This document shows, piece by piece, positions 1 through 9,128 of a stretch of 64,000 nt of DNA; position 1 is the stretch's first letter; the number at the start of each line of letters is the position of its first letter. This stretch comes from a bacterium. GTDB taxonomy: Bacteria > Actinomycetota > Acidimicrobiia > Acidimicrobiales > CATQHL01. Made by a program: the position numbers and the translations under genes. The notes beneath the pieces were generated by a model. It searched no databases. It saw nothing but the letters and a program-made list of their open reading frames with translations, and had not been told where the DNA came from. The DNA lies in NCBI GenBank assembly GCA_026708055.1, contig JAPOVS010000039.1, forward strand, positions 1-64,000. Reading direction: 5' to 3'.

Positions 1-211
1 CCGCGGCGGCTTCGGCTGCTGCGTCGGCCGCGGTGGCGGCGCTGTCGGCGGCGGTGGCCTCCGATCGGGCCGCCTGCGCGTCCGAGAGCGCATCGGCGGC
101 GGCGGCGCTCACCGCCGCCGCCTCATCGTCGCCGGTCTCGGCGCAGGCCGCGGCGAGGAGCAGGAGAACTCCGAACAGCAGAGAAGTACGGACGATTCGG
201 GAGCGGTTCAT
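1..211 (-). CDS. Lipoprotein, N-terminal part (cut by the left edge)
   Basis: Only the first 70 residues are in the window. The ATG at 211 follows AGGAGG about 6 nt upstream. Residues 1-23 form a lipoprotein signal peptide: NRSRIVR start, Leu-rich core and lipobox LAAAC with Cys23. The mature part begins with acidic residues and then becomes Ala-rich with regularly spaced Ser, Asp, Glu and Arg, which looks like a helical spacer rather than a ligand-binding domain. It should be anchored on the outer face of the cytoplasmic membrane. It could be a transporter-binding lipoprotein with a long linker or a structural lipoprotein; what is visible does not decide. Confidence 0.75.
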   Translation of the reverse strand, partial: MNRSRIVRTSLLFGVLLLLAAACAETGDDEAAAVSAAAADALSDAQAARSEATAADSAATAADAAAEAAA

Positions 212-293
212 GGTCGACCTCCTGACCGCTGCAAGCGCCTGACGGCCTCACTCCCCCGCGAGAGAATTCCCCTACCGGCAGATGCCGGGCCGC

Positions 294-299
294 ACTATA
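294..299 (-). promoter_or_regulatory. Putative -10 box (TATAGT) for the lipoprotein
   Basis: On the minus strand TATAGT lies about 80 nt before the lipoprotein ATG at 211. No convincing -35 box is visible, so this rests on the hexamer alone. Confidence 0.35.
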
Positions 300-335
300 A
301 CCCTCGGCGGACCCTGGCTGCTGAGGCTCGTTCGG

Positions 336-719
336 TCAGCCGTCGTGCGCCACGTGCGTGATGTCCAGCGGTCCCGACAGCATGCTGAGCACGACGTGGC
401 CCTCCGATCGGGCAGGGCCGTGCACGGTGCCCGGCGGCAGGCAGAAGTAGGCGGGCGCCCGTAACTCCACGTCACCGTTGTGGTAGGTGCCCTCGAGGAT
501 GAAACCCTCCTGCAGCACGCTGTGCACCTCGGGGGCTGCGGTGCTCCACCCCGGCGGGGCCTTCACGAGCACGGTGCTGGCCCCGCTCTCGTCGTCGGTG
601 CTGAGGACCTTGACGAGCAGCCCGCCGGGCACGGCCTCGCCGGTGTCGTCCCACAGGGTCTCGGCCGGCTCCCACTCCACGTCGTCCAGATTGATGCCCA
701 TCACGATCGGTCGGCCCAT
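336..719 (-). CDS. Cupin-domain protein
   Basis: The 127-residue protein is a single small beta-barrel domain. The cupin motif 1 region is EVHSVLQEGFILEG (about residues 69-82), with one His where the classical motif has two, and motif 2 is PPGTVHGP (about 95-102). The ATG at 719 follows GGGAGGGGG. It is the last gene of a leftward run with the CoA-transferase and the adenine deaminase-like gene. A metal-dependent enzyme or a sensor of a small carboxylate are both possible; no substrate can be read from the sequence. Confidence 0.75.
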   Translation of the reverse strand: MGRPIVMGINLDDVEWEPAETLWDDTGEAVPGGLLVKVLSTDDESGASTVLVKAPPGWSTAAPEVHSVLQEGFILEGTYHNGDVELRAPAYFCLPPGTVHGPARSEGHVVLSMLSGPLDITHVAHDG

Positions 720-859
720 GGCGGCGACCCCCTCCCGTCTCCGAGTTCGGTCGTAGGTTGCTCCGGTTGATTCTCCCCGAAGCGGCGGCGTCCCGCTCAG
801 CGCCGAGGATCACGCCGAGCCGGCGTCCCGAGACGAGGTCGTCCAACGGGTTCGGCCCC

Positions 860-2104
860 TCAGCCGAGGGAGTTCGCCAACCCGTCGCGGAACTGCGGCG
901 CGGCCACGCCGATGAGAGCCTCCGCCCGCTCCCGCAGGCCGAGACCCGACAGGTCGGCGACGCCGTGCTCGGTGACGACGTACTGCGTGAAGTGCCGGGG
1001 AACGCCCACCGGAGCGGTCGGATCCAGTTGCGCCACGATGCGCGACACGTCGCCGCGGCGGTTCGTGGAGGGCATGGCGATGATGCTCTTGCCCCCGGGG
1101 GAGAGCCAGGCACCCTGCGCGAAGTCGTAACCGCCGCCCACGCCGCTCAGCTGCGCGCCGGCGAGATGTTCCACGTTGGCCTGGCCCATGAGGTCGACCT
1201 GTACCGCCGAGTTCACCGACACGAATCCCTCGAAGCCGGCGATCTGTGCCGGATCGAGGATCGTGTCGAAGGGATGCATCTCGAGAGCAGGGTTGTTGTC
1301 GGCGTAGTCGTACAGCGTCGCCGTGCCCATCAACTCCGCGCAGAGGGACGACGGCTGCCCGTCACGGACCGATCGGAGCTTGCCGGCGTCATCCAGCGCC
1401 GCGATGGCGTCGACGCCCATGCCGTAGATGCGCAGGTCGCCCACATCTGACGCGCACAGGTTCTGCAGCAGCGCCTCGGGAATGGCGCCGATACCGGCCT
1501 GCAGCGTCGTCCCCGACGGGATCAGCGCCACGAGGTGGTCCCCGATGGCCGCCGCGGTCGGGGTGACCGCCGCCCGGGCGTGCTCGCCGAGCGGTTCGTC
1601 CACCTCGGTGAGCCAGTCGATCTCGGAGACGTGCAGGCTCGCCTCGCCGGCGACCCGCGGCATCCGCGGGTTTACCTGGGCGATCACCGTTGGCGCCATG
1701 CGGGCCAGCGTCAACGGGTAGCTGGTCGAGGTGCCGAGGCTGCAGCGCCCGTCAGCGTCGGGAGGCGAGACGTGCACGACGGCCACGTCGAGCGGGAGGC
1801 GCCCGGTGCGGAACAGTTGCGACACCTGCGAGCCGCGGATCGGGAGGAATCGCACCGACCCGTCGGCGATGGCCGTCCGCACCGGGCCCATGACGTGCCA
1901 CGTGGTGTAGGAGATGCCGTCGCGCAGGAACGGGTAGTCCGACAGCAGCAGGCCGCTGTAGACGTCGAGCCCGCGGAGCCGATCCGCCTGCCGGCCGATC
2001 TCACGCTCGATGGCGCCGGCGCCCCCGGCCCCCGGCGGCAGGACCACCGCGGAGGTCGGCTCGAGAGTTCCGACCGCTTCGGCGAGCGACACCCACCGGC
2101 CCAT
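860..2104 (-). CDS. Acetyl-CoA hydrolase/transferase family protein
   Basis: The 414-residue protein has the two-domain CoA-transferase architecture of the acetyl-CoA hydrolase/4-hydroxybutyrate CoA-transferase family. The N-terminal half carries VLPPGAGGAGAIE, and the C-terminal half carries GFVSVNSAVQVDLMGQ and GVGGGYDFAQGA, both typical of the family. It would move CoA between acyl-CoA and a free acid, or hydrolyse acyl-CoA, in the cytosol. It starts 34 nt after the stop of the adenine deaminase-like gene and lies before the cupin, so the three are probably co-transcribed. Family assignment is firm; the acid substrate is unknown. Confidence 0.85.
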   Translation of the reverse strand: MGRWVSLAEAVGTLEPTSAVVLPPGAGGAGAIEREIGRQADRLRGLDVYSGLLLSDYPFLRDGISYTTWHVMGPVRTAIADGSVRFLPIRGSQVSQLFRTGRLPLDVAVVHVSPPDADGRCSLGTSTSYPLTLARMAPTVIAQVNPRMPRVAGEASLHVSEIDWLTEVDEPLGEHARAAVTPTAAAIGDHLVALIPSGTTLQAGIGAIPEALLQNLCASDVGDLRIYGMGVDAIAALDDAGKLRSVRDGQPSSLCAELMGTATLYDYADNNPALEMHPFDTILDPAQIAGFEGFVSVNSAVQVDLMGQANVEHLAGAQLSGVGGGYDFAQGAWLSPGGKSIIAMPSTNRRGDVSRIVAQLDPTAPVGVPRHFTQYVVTEHGVADLSGLGLRERAEALIGVAAPQFRDGLANSLG

Positions 2105-2138
2105 CGGGCGCCCCGTCGCGGTCCGGGGGTTCGCCGGC

Positions 2139-3899
2139 CTAGACCCGGCGCACCAGGGGGCTGCAGAACGAGAGCGTGGCCTGCTCCACGAAGCCGCGGT
2201 CCAGCAGCGAGTACTGCGGGATCGCCGTGATCGGCAGGAAGATCAGCCACATGAACGGGTTCGCCAGCCCGCAGCCCAACTCACCGGCGGCGGCGATGAG
2301 CCGGTCCTCGGCGGCCACCATCTCGGCGGGCGAGATGTCGCTCATGATGCCCGCCAGCGGCAGCGGCAGCTCGGCCAGGACGTCGCCGCCGCGGGCCACG
2401 ACCTGGCCGCCGTTCAGTTCGATCACCCGGTTGATGGCCGTGGCCATCGACTCCGTGTCAGCGCCGATGCACACCACGTTCTCGTCGTCGGGTGACAGCG
2501 AGGTGGCCAGCGCCCCGTCGGTGAGACTGAAGCCCGACATGAAGGCGGTGGAGCGCGAGCCCGTGTCGTTGTAGCGCTCCAGGACCGAGACGTAGGACAC
2601 GTCGATGGACGGGTCGGCCAGAACGAATCCACCCTCGATGGTCAACTCCACGTCCCGGCGCAGCCGCAGCGGGATCTCCGGTGGGATGAACATGGAGATG
2701 GCCTCCACGCGGCCGTCTTCCATGTCGGTGCGGAACAGCAGGTCGTCGGGCTCCACCGGCGTCAGCGAGAAGGTGCGGAGCAGCTCGGGCGGGCGTTCCG
2801 GCGGCGTCAAAGTCACCTGCAACGCGCCGCCGGAGGCGACGAGCTCGCCCCCGGAGTACACCGCCGACACCTCGAAGTCCGCCAGGTCCTCCACCAGGAG
2901 GATGTCGGCGTAGCGGCCCGGCGCCACCGCCCCCACCCGGTCGTCGACCCGCAGGGCGTCGGCGGCGTTGATGGTCACCATCTGGATGGCCGTCACCGGG
3001 TCGACGCCCTCGGCGATGGCCCGGCGCACGATGTGGTCCATGTGCCCGAGGCGCACCAGCGTGGAGGTGTCGGTGTCGTCGGAGCAGAGGCTGACCCGGC
3101 GGGTGGGCAGTCCTGCCTCGGTGACCGCCTTGATGCAGTCGGCCAGGTTGAAGGCCATCGTGGCCTCCCGCAGCAGGCAGAAGAACCCGTTGCGCAGCTT
3201 GTCGATGGTCTCCTCGGCGGAGAAGCACTCGTGATCGTCGCGGGCGCCGCAGTTGGCGTAGGCGCCGAGCGCCAGGCCGGTCACGAACGGGGCGTGACCG
3301 TGGACGGGCAGCTTGTGCGCCTCGCAGAGCCCGATGGACTCGATCACGTCGGTGTCGCCGGCGCGGATGAAGTCGAAGGTGGTCTCGGCGATGCCGTTGG
3401 CCTCGTCCCACTGCATGGCGATGCGGTGGTCGTCGGGTCCCACGCTGGCCCCCAGGGTGCCCTCGGGGATCGTGTAGGGGATCTTCGAGGGCGGCGGGTT
3501 GAAGATGCGCAGCGGCAGGTCGGCCGCCTCGTCGAGCATGTAGCGGATGCCGTCGATGCCGCGCACCGGGGCGATCTGATCGAAGGCGGTGCAGACCGAC
3601 GTGGTACCGCGCGCCAGGACCACCGAGGCGAACCGGGTGATGGACATCTTGGTGACCTCGGTGTGCACGTGCGGATCGATGAGCCCCGGTACGAGGTGCA
3701 TGCCGGAGGCGTCGATGACCTCGGTGTCGTCGCCGATGGTCTCGCTCACATCGCCGATGGCGGCGATGCGGTCGCCGGCGATGGCCACGCCGGCGTCGTA
3801 CACTTCGGCGGTGAACACGTTGACGAGCTTCCCCCCGGTGAAGACCTTGTCGGCGGGGCGGCGCCCGAGTCCGACGTCGATGGCTCGCTGGCTGTACAT
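2139..3899 (-). CDS. Divergent adenine deaminase-family amidohydrolase
   Basis: The start at 3899 is chosen because GGAGGTCAGCC lies directly before it; this gives 586 residues, normal for adenine deaminase. Visible features in order: the metal-binding HVH in GLIDPHVHTE, GHAP followed by DDHECFSAEE, the SDDTDTSTL/GHMDHIVR block, GAVAPGRYADILLVEDL, and the adenine deaminase C-terminal domain ending in LGCGLANPFM. The DPHE motif that follows the HxH block in classical adenine deaminases is replaced by AFDQIAP, so substrate use may differ. A purine-type amidohydrolase is likely; deamination of adenine itself is not assured. A decayed relative lies at 7864-8254. Confidence 0.8.
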   Translation of the reverse strand: MYSQRAIDVGLGRRPADKVFTGGKLVNVFTAEVYDAGVAIAGDRIAAIGDVSETIGDDTEVIDASGMHLVPGLIDPHVHTEVTKMSITRFASVVLARGTTSVCTAFDQIAPVRGIDGIRYMLDEAADLPLRIFNPPPSKIPYTIPEGTLGASVGPDDHRIAMQWDEANGIAETTFDFIRAGDTDVIESIGLCEAHKLPVHGHAPFVTGLALGAYANCGARDDHECFSAEETIDKLRNGFFCLLREATMAFNLADCIKAVTEAGLPTRRVSLCSDDTDTSTLVRLGHMDHIVRRAIAEGVDPVTAIQMVTINAADALRVDDRVGAVAPGRYADILLVEDLADFEVSAVYSGGELVASGGALQVTLTPPERPPELLRTFSLTPVEPDDLLFRTDMEDGRVEAISMFIPPEIPLRLRRDVELTIEGGFVLADPSIDVSYVSVLERYNDTGSRSTAFMSGFSLTDGALATSLSPDDENVVCIGADTESMATAINRVIELNGGQVVARGGDVLAELPLPLAGIMSDISPAEMVAAEDRLIAAAGELGCGLANPFMWLIFLPITAIPQYSLLDRGFVEQATLSFCSPLVRRV

Positions 3900-4027
3900 G
3901 GCTGACCTCCGTGTGGATCGGGTCGGGAGTGCTGTGCCGGTGCTCGCGATCCGGGCCGGCACGCGCCGAGGCCGTCGTAGCCGGGGAGTCTAGGTTCGCA
4001 ACCGCGGCCCGGTCCGGGCCGGGTGGG

Positions 4028-5320
4028 CTAGTGGAAGGCGAGGTACTCCCGTAGCTCCCAGTCGGTGACGGCGCGGGCGTAGCGGGCCCACTCGGCGCGC
4101 TTCATGGCCACGAAGTGGTCGGTGATCTCGGTGCCGACCGCTTCGTAGAGCGCCTCGTCGGCCTCGAGGGCGTCGAGGGCCAGCGAGAGGTTCTCCGGAC
4201 AGCAGCGCTCGGTATTGGCGGTCTCCAGGGAGTCCCCCGTCTCCGCCGGCGGCGGAGGATCGCCGGCCTCGATCCCCAGTCGGGCGGCGGCCATCAGCGC
4301 CGCCGCCGACAGGTACAGGTTGGCGGTGCCATCGGGGAGCCGGTGCTCGAGGCGGCTGGCAGGCCCCCGCCCCGAGGGCACCCGCACCGCCACCGAGCGG
4401 TGGTCGTAGCCCCAGTTGGCCCAGTAGCCCGCCAACTCGCCGGGCTTCAGGCGCTTGTAGGCGTTCACGGTGGGCGCGCACAGGGCGGTCAGCGCCTCAT
4501 GGTGGGCGAGCACGCCGGCGATGGCTCCCTTGGCCATGTCCGACAGCCCGTCGTCGCTCTCCGGGTCGTCGAAGAGGTTCCGGCCGTCGTCAGCGGTGAC
4601 GCTGAGGTGGAAGTGGGTGCCGTTGCCGCCGCGGTCCTGGAACGGACGTCCCAGGAAGGTCAGCAGCAGGCCGTGGCGCAGTGCAACCTCACGGCACAGC
4701 TGCCTCAGCAGGAAGGCACGGTCCAGCGCCTCGAGGGCATCGCCGTAGCCGACCACCACCTCGAACTGCGGGTTGTCGTACTCGCTGCCCGCCGTCTCGA
4801 TGCCGATCCCACAGGTCGCCGCCGCGGCCAGGATGTCGTCGAACAAGCCGACCGGATCCACGACGGCGCCGGTGCCGTAGCAGTAGGCGCCGGGCGTGTC
4901 CCATGGCTCCCAGCCCCCCGAGCCGTCGGGCTGCAGTACGTAGGCCTCCAACTCGACGCCGATCTTGGGGGTGCCGCCGGTGGCCGCGGCGAGCGCCTCG
5001 ATGGCGCGCTGTGCCGCCAGGCGCGACGAGATCGCCAGCGGTCGGCCCAGCCGCTCGAGGTCGGCGATGACGACACCCGTGCCCTCGTCCCAGCTGGGAC
5101 GCACGTCCTCGAGCGAGTAGAGCGCCGAGAGGTCTCCCATGCCCTCCAGCACCTCTGCTCCCGGCGCCGGGATGAGGTCGCGGTCGTAGCCGACGCCGAA
5201 GATGGTCACGGAGAAGCCCACCTCGCCGGTGACCGCGGCGGCAGGCACGTATTTGCCGCGGGCGAAGCCGAACTGGTCGGCGAACAGGACGCGGATCCGG
5301 TGCATTCCTTCTGGCAGCAT
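4028..5320 (-). CDS. Glutamine synthetase-like ligase (PuuA/GlnT type)
   Basis: With the ATG at 5320 the protein has 430 residues, the size of the type I and polyamine-type ligases. It begins with a short beta-grasp region (FADQFGFARGKYVP), then shows IGVELEAYVL with a metal-binding Glu, the ATP-site block GGNGTHFHLS, NAYKRLKPGE and RLEHRLPDGTANLYL. No adenylylation loop can be identified. Such proteins join glutamate to ammonia or to an amine. A PuuD-like hydrolase gene at 8385 suggests gamma-glutamylated amine catabolism, but the two genes are not in one operon. It is divergent from the BMP lipoprotein gene. Confidence 0.85.
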   Translation of the reverse strand: MLPEGMHRIRVLFADQFGFARGKYVPAAAVTGEVGFSVTIFGVGYDRDLIPAPGAEVLEGMGDLSALYSLEDVRPSWDEGTGVVIADLERLGRPLAISSRLAAQRAIEALAAATGGTPKIGVELEAYVLQPDGSGGWEPWDTPGAYCYGTGAVVDPVGLFDDILAAAATCGIGIETAGSEYDNPQFEVVVGYGDALEALDRAFLLRQLCREVALRHGLLLTFLGRPFQDRGGNGTHFHLSVTADDGRNLFDDPESDDGLSDMAKGAIAGVLAHHEALTALCAPTVNAYKRLKPGELAGYWANWGYDHRSVAVRVPSGRGPASRLEHRLPDGTANLYLSAAALMAAARLGIEAGDPPPPAETGDSLETANTERCCPENLSLALDALEADEALYEAVGTEITDHFVAMKRAEWARYARAVTDWELREYLAFH

Positions 5321-5571
5321 CGTTGCTTTGCTCTCTCCGGTCGGGGTTCGTGGCTGGCGGCGCCGGACGCCGACGGACCGCAATGGCCCCCGCTGCACGC
5401 CGTCGCTCCGGCGCGGCGGATAGTAGCCTGCCGTACTGGTCGTACCGGCTGCGACCACGGCGAGTAGCACACGGGCCGCTGGTCCGCGATGAGGCCACAC
5501 ATCGGGGTGTGGCGTCGGGCTCAGCGCCGAACATCGAAGCGTCCCGGCGGGGCGCCCGAGGGGAGGACACC

Positions 5572-6786
5572 TTGAACGAATCCACTGCACGATGCACGAC
5601 GAGGCGACGGGCACGGCGGCGCCCTGCCGGCCTGCTGATGGCCCTGCTGGCGGTGGCGCTGATTGCGGCCGCCTGCGGCGGGGATGACGACGACGCGCCG
5701 GCCGCGCCGCCCCCTGCGCCCGAGCCTGCCGCTCCGGCGCCCGCGCCTGAACCCGCGCCTGAGACCGCGCCCGCGCCCGAGCCTGCGCCGGCTCCGGAAC
5801 CGGCCCCCGAACCTCCGCCGCCGCCCGAGCCGGCCCCGGCGGCTGCCGAGGACGAGGGGCTGCGCGTGGCGCTGCTGCTGCCGGGCATCAAGAACGACAA
5901 CTCCTTCAGCCAGGCCGCGGCGGAGGGTCTGCTCGACGCCGTGGAGGCCGACGGCCACATCGCCGAGTTCCAGATGCTGGAGGAGATCATCGAGCCCACC
6001 GATTCACTGCCGGCGATCCGGGGCTTCGCCAGCCGGGGCTTCGACCTGATCATCGGTCACGGGATCGAGTACGTGGACCCGATCATGGAGCTCTACGCGG
6101 AGTTCCCCGACGTGGACTTCGCCATGACCGGCGGTGTGCTCGTGGAGGGCGCCGACCCGCAGGACAACGTCGTGGACTGGCTCTACAACGTCCAGGACAT
6201 GGCCTATCCCAACGGCATCGTGGCCGCGCACGCCCTGATCGGCGACACAATCGGCATCGTCGGCGGGCCGGAGTTCGACTTCGTGAAGGTCATGCACCTC
6301 TCGTTCCAGCAGGGCGTGGCCTCGGTCAACCCCGACGTGCAATTCCTGGAGGGCTTCGCGGGCGACTTCGTGAACGTGCAGAAGGCCGCCGAGGTGGCGA
6401 CGTCGCTCATCGACCAGGGCGCCGACCTCATCTACTGCTCCGGTGACGGCATCTGCATCGGCGCCGCCCAGTCGGCCTCGGCCGCCGGGATCCCGATCCT
6501 GGTGGGCTTCGGTTCGCAGTACGAGACCGCACCCGACGTGTACCTCGGGGCCACGGTCATCCGCCTCAGCGAGTTGTTCCAGACGTACTTCGACACGGTG
6601 CGCGACGGCTCGTTCGGCAACGCCTTCTATCCCGGCAGCCTGCAGAACGGCGGCATCGAGGTGCTGCCCATCAACATGGACGCCACCGTGGAGACCGCCA
6701 CGAGTCTCGAGGAGTTGCAGCAGATCCTCGACGACTTCGTGGGTGCCGTGGTGGCCGGGGAGATCGAGATCCCGTTCCCGTTCTAG
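5572..6786 (+). CDS. BMP-family nucleoside-binding lipoprotein
   Basis: The TTG at 5572 is chosen because GGGGAGGA precedes it at ideal distance and the reading frame then starts with a perfect export signal: an RRRARRR n-region, a hydrophobic core and lipobox LIAAAC. The 404-residue product has a Pro/Ala/Glu linker (about residues 40-90) and then the PnrA/BMP fold: VALLLPGIKNDNSFSQAA, LIIGHG, LIYCSGDGICIGAAQSA and LVGFGSQYETAPDVYLGATV. Family members bind purine nucleosides for an ABC importer. No permease or ATPase gene lies next to it, so its transporter must be elsewhere. The divergent adenine deaminase-like cluster fits purine salvage. Confidence 0.88.
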   Translation: MNESTARCTTRRRARRRPAGLLMALLAVALIAAACGGDDDDAPAAPPPAPEPAAPAPAPEPAPETAPAPEPAPAPEPAPEPPPPPEPAPAAAEDEGLRVALLLPGIKNDNSFSQAAAEGLLDAVEADGHIAEFQMLEEIIEPTDSLPAIRGFASRGFDLIIGHGIEYVDPIMELYAEFPDVDFAMTGGVLVEGADPQDNVVDWLYNVQDMAYPNGIVAAHALIGDTIGIVGGPEFDFVKVMHLSFQQGVASVNPDVQFLEGFAGDFVNVQKAAEVATSLIDQGADLIYCSGDGICIGAAQSASAAGIPILVGFGSQYETAPDVYLGATVIRLSELFQTYFDTVRDGSFGNAFYPGSLQNGGIEVLPINMDATVETATSLEELQQILDDFVGAVVAGEIEIPFPF

Positions 6787-6815
6787 GGGGCAATCACCCG
6801 ACCGCATAGACCTGA

Positions 6816-6837
6816 GCCCCCGCCGCTGGGCGGGGGC
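6816..6837. terminator. GC-rich hairpin after the BMP gene
   Basis: A perfect 9-bp stem (GCCCCCGCC and GGCGGGGGC, loop GCTG) begins 30 nt after the stop of the lipoprotein gene. It lacks a T run, so it is a candidate terminator of the actinobacterial T-less kind. Confidence 0.5.
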
Positions 6838-6938
6838 ATCGGGTGCGGCGACATCCGGCGGGCCGCCGTGGCCCCGTGCCCGCCGGCCCCTGTACGATCC
6901 GCGCCAGTTGTGCAGAGAGCGCGATCGGGAGGTCGGCG

Positions 6939-7862
6939 ATGCGATCAGGACCTGCAGCAGCAGTGGAGATCGTCGATGTCGCGGCGCGGGACGGGCTGCA
7001 GAGTGATCCGACGGCGGTCTCGACCGCCGGCAAGGTGGAGTTGATCGCTCGGCTGGTCGACGCCGGTGTCCGGCGCCTGGAGGCTGCGAGCTTCGTCAAC
7101 CCCGAGCGCGTTCCGCAGATGGCCGACGCCGAGGCTGTCATGGCTGCGCTCCCACGGTCCGACGACGTGACCTACATCGGTCTCGTCATGAACCGGAGAG
7201 GGCTCGACCGGGCGCTCGCCGCCGGCGTGGACGAGATCAACGCTGTGGTGGTCTGCTCGGACACGTTCTGCGAACGAAACCAGGGCACGGACACCGCGGG
7301 GGCGGTGACGCTCTGGGAGGAGCTCGCCGAGGGTGCGCGTGCCGGTGGGATCTCCGCGGGGGTGACGCTCTCGGCGGCATTCGGATGCCCCTACGAGGGC
7401 CCCGTGCCTGTCGAGCGCCTCGCCGCGGTGGCCGCGGAGGTGGTCCGGAGCGGCCCCGCCGAGATCGCCATCGCCGACAGCATCGGTGTGGCCGTGCCGC
7501 AGGATGTGACCGGGCGCGTCGCAGCGGTCCGGGAGGCGGTCGGCGGCGGGGTGCGCCTGCGGGCGCATTTCCACAACACCCGCAACACGGGCTACGCCAA
7601 CGCGCTGGCCGCGGTCCACGCCGGGGTGGAGGTGCTCGACGCCAGCCTCGGCGGGATCGGCGGCTGCCCCTTCGCTCCGAATGCCACCGGGAACATTGCC
7701 ACCGAGGACCTCGTGTACCTGCTGGACCGCTCTGGTGTCGAGACCGGTGTCTCGCTGGAGTCGCTGTGCGAGTCGGTGCGATGGCTCGAGGGGATCCTCG
7801 ACCACCCCGTCCCCGGTTACCTCTCCAAGGCCGGCGGTTTTCCCGACGGCGCCGCCCCCTGA
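6939..7862 (+). CDS. mvaB: Hydroxymethylglutaryl-CoA lyase family protein
   Basis: The ATG at 6939 follows GGGAGG and gives 307 residues, the normal length. The DRE-TIM metallolyase features are present: AARDGLQSD near the N terminus, EAASFVNPERVPQMAD, the metal-binding His pair in AHFHNTRN (His210 and His212) and the signature GGIGGCPFAPNATGN with its catalytic Cys. The enzyme cleaves HMG-CoA to acetoacetate and acetyl-CoA in leucine breakdown. No other leucine pathway genes are adjacent. A close relative acting on another 3-hydroxy-3-methyl acyl-CoA is possible. Confidence 0.88.
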   Translation: MRSGPAAAVEIVDVAARDGLQSDPTAVSTAGKVELIARLVDAGVRRLEAASFVNPERVPQMADAEAVMAALPRSDDVTYIGLVMNRRGLDRALAAGVDEINAVVVCSDTFCERNQGTDTAGAVTLWEELAEGARAGGISAGVTLSAAFGCPYEGPVPVERLAAVAAEVVRSGPAEIAIADSIGVAVPQDVTGRVAAVREAVGGGVRLRAHFHNTRNTGYANALAAVHAGVEVLDASLGGIGGCPFAPNATGNIATEDLVYLLDRSGVETGVSLESLCESVRWLEGILDHPVPGYLSKAGGFPDGAAP

Positions 7863-7863
7863 C

Positions 7864-8254
7864 TCAGCCTGCGTGCGCCGGGCAGCGGCAGCAGACCAGC
7901 ACGGGCAGGAACGTCTGGGTGAACGTGTCGATGAGGCCCTTCTCGGTGAGGCCGTCGTCGGGCACGCCGGCGAGGCCGACGAACGACAGGATCATGAACG
8001 GCGAGGCGATGGCGCAGCCCAGCGACCGGGCCGCCGCGGTCACCTCCTCGAGGCCCGCGTGGACCTCCTCCCACGGCCGGTCGCTCATGCAGCCGCCGTA
8101 GGGCAGCGCCAGGGTGGCCAGCACCTCGCCGCCGGCCAGCACCGGCGGGGGCGGACGTCGGTGAGATCCTCCAGCAGCATCAGGTCGGCGAGGCGAGTGG
8201 GCGTGATCGAGCCGACCAAGTGGGCGCCGATGAAGTCGACGTCGCTCACGGACT
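7864..8254 (-). pseudogene. Adenine deaminase remnant (internal deletion)
   Basis: Two separated pieces of an adenine deaminase are joined here. The minus strand first reads GSITPTRLADLMLLEDLTDV, which matches the GAVAPGRYADILLVEDL part of the gene at 2139. After a frameshift near 8155 it reads LAGGEVLATLALPYGG and then LGCAIASPFMILSFVG, which matches the C-terminal domain. The catalytic N-terminal two thirds and the stretch between the pieces are missing. The second piece could still yield a short peptide, but no active enzyme. The remnant resembles the intact gene closely enough to be a decayed paralogue. Confidence 0.8.
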
Positions 8255-8370
8255 CTCACTGTACGGGAAAGCTCTCGGGCGTCTGGATCCGGTCGGCGGG
8301 CCTTCGCACGAAGCTCGGCGGCGCAGTAGGCGGCGGCCGGCCCCCCCGGTGTGGCGGGCATCGGTGTCCT

Positions 8371-8376
8371 TACACT
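8371..8376 (+). promoter_or_regulatory. Leaderless -10 box TACACT
   Basis: TACACT ends 8 nt before the ATG at 8385, which would place transcription start at or next to the A of the start codon. There is no ribosome-binding site, as expected for a leaderless mRNA. Confidence 0.55.
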
Positions 8377-8384
8377 GGCCACCC

Positions 8385-9128
8385 ATGCCGCCATCTGCGG
8401 GGAATTCGGGGCAGCGCCCGCCCCTCATCGGGCTGCCGGGACGGCGGAAGAGCGCCGGCGGCGTGGCGGGCATCCTCCCGGTACTGGCCAAGCTGGAGTT
8501 GGAGCTCTATTTCCGGGACTACGCCCGGCGGGTGGCCGAGGCCGGCGGGCTACCGGTTCTGCTGTCTCTCGAGACCGATCCGGCGCAGGTCGTCGAGCGC
8601 CTCGACGGGATCGTGCTGCCGGGCGGCACCGACGTGGACCCCGCCCTGTACGGTGCCGAGCCCGAGCCCGATGCACTGGACCCCGAACCCGCCCGCGACG
8701 CACACGAGTTGGCGCTGCTCGACGCCGCCGCCGAGGCCGACGTGCCGGTACTGGCCATCTGCCGGGGCCTGCAGGTGGTGAACGTCTGGCGGGGCGGGAC
8801 GTTGAACCAGCACGTCCCCGAACACGGACTGTTCGACGAGCCCCCCGAGAAACTCCAGCACGAGGTGACCTTCGCGCCGGGTTCGGTCCTGGCGGGTGTC
8901 TACGGCCGGTCAGTGATGGTCAACTCGCTGCACCACCAGACCGTAAACCGCCTCGGCGAGGGTCTGGAGATCACCGCCGAGGCGCCCGACGGCTCCGTCG
9001 AAGGCCTCGAATGCGGCGACGCCCCCGTGGTGGCCGTCCAGTGGCATCCCGAACTGTTGCCCGAGCGAGACCCCATCTTCGACTGGTTCGTCGCCCGCAC
9101 CCGGCGAGTCGGCAATGAACAGCGGTAG
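8385..9128 (+). CDS. Class I amidotransferase-type hydrolase (peptidase C26, PuuD-like)
   Basis: The 247-residue protein shows the gamma-glutamyl hydrolase form of the glutaminase fold: GIVLPGGTDVDPALYG, the nucleophile in LAICRGLQVVNV, VNSLHHQTV, and the His-Glu pair in VAVQWHPELL. It would cleave gamma-glutamyl amides such as gamma-glutamyl-GABA in the cytosol. No synthetase partner domain is attached. The PuuA-like ligase gene at 4028-5320 makes a polyamine or amine route plausible. Its last 14 nt overlap the start of the HigA-like gene, so the two are probably translated from one transcript. Confidence 0.87.
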   Translation: MPPSAGNSGQRPPLIGLPGRRKSAGGVAGILPVLAKLELELYFRDYARRVAEAGGLPVLLSLETDPAQVVERLDGIVLPGGTDVDPALYGAEPEPDALDPEPARDAHELALLDAAAEADVPVLAICRGLQVVNVWRGGTLNQHVPEHGLFDEPPEKLQHEVTFAPGSVLAGVYGRSVMVNSLHHQTVNRLGEGLEITAEAPDGSVEGLECGDAPVVAVQWHPELLPERDPIFDWFVARTRRVGNEQR

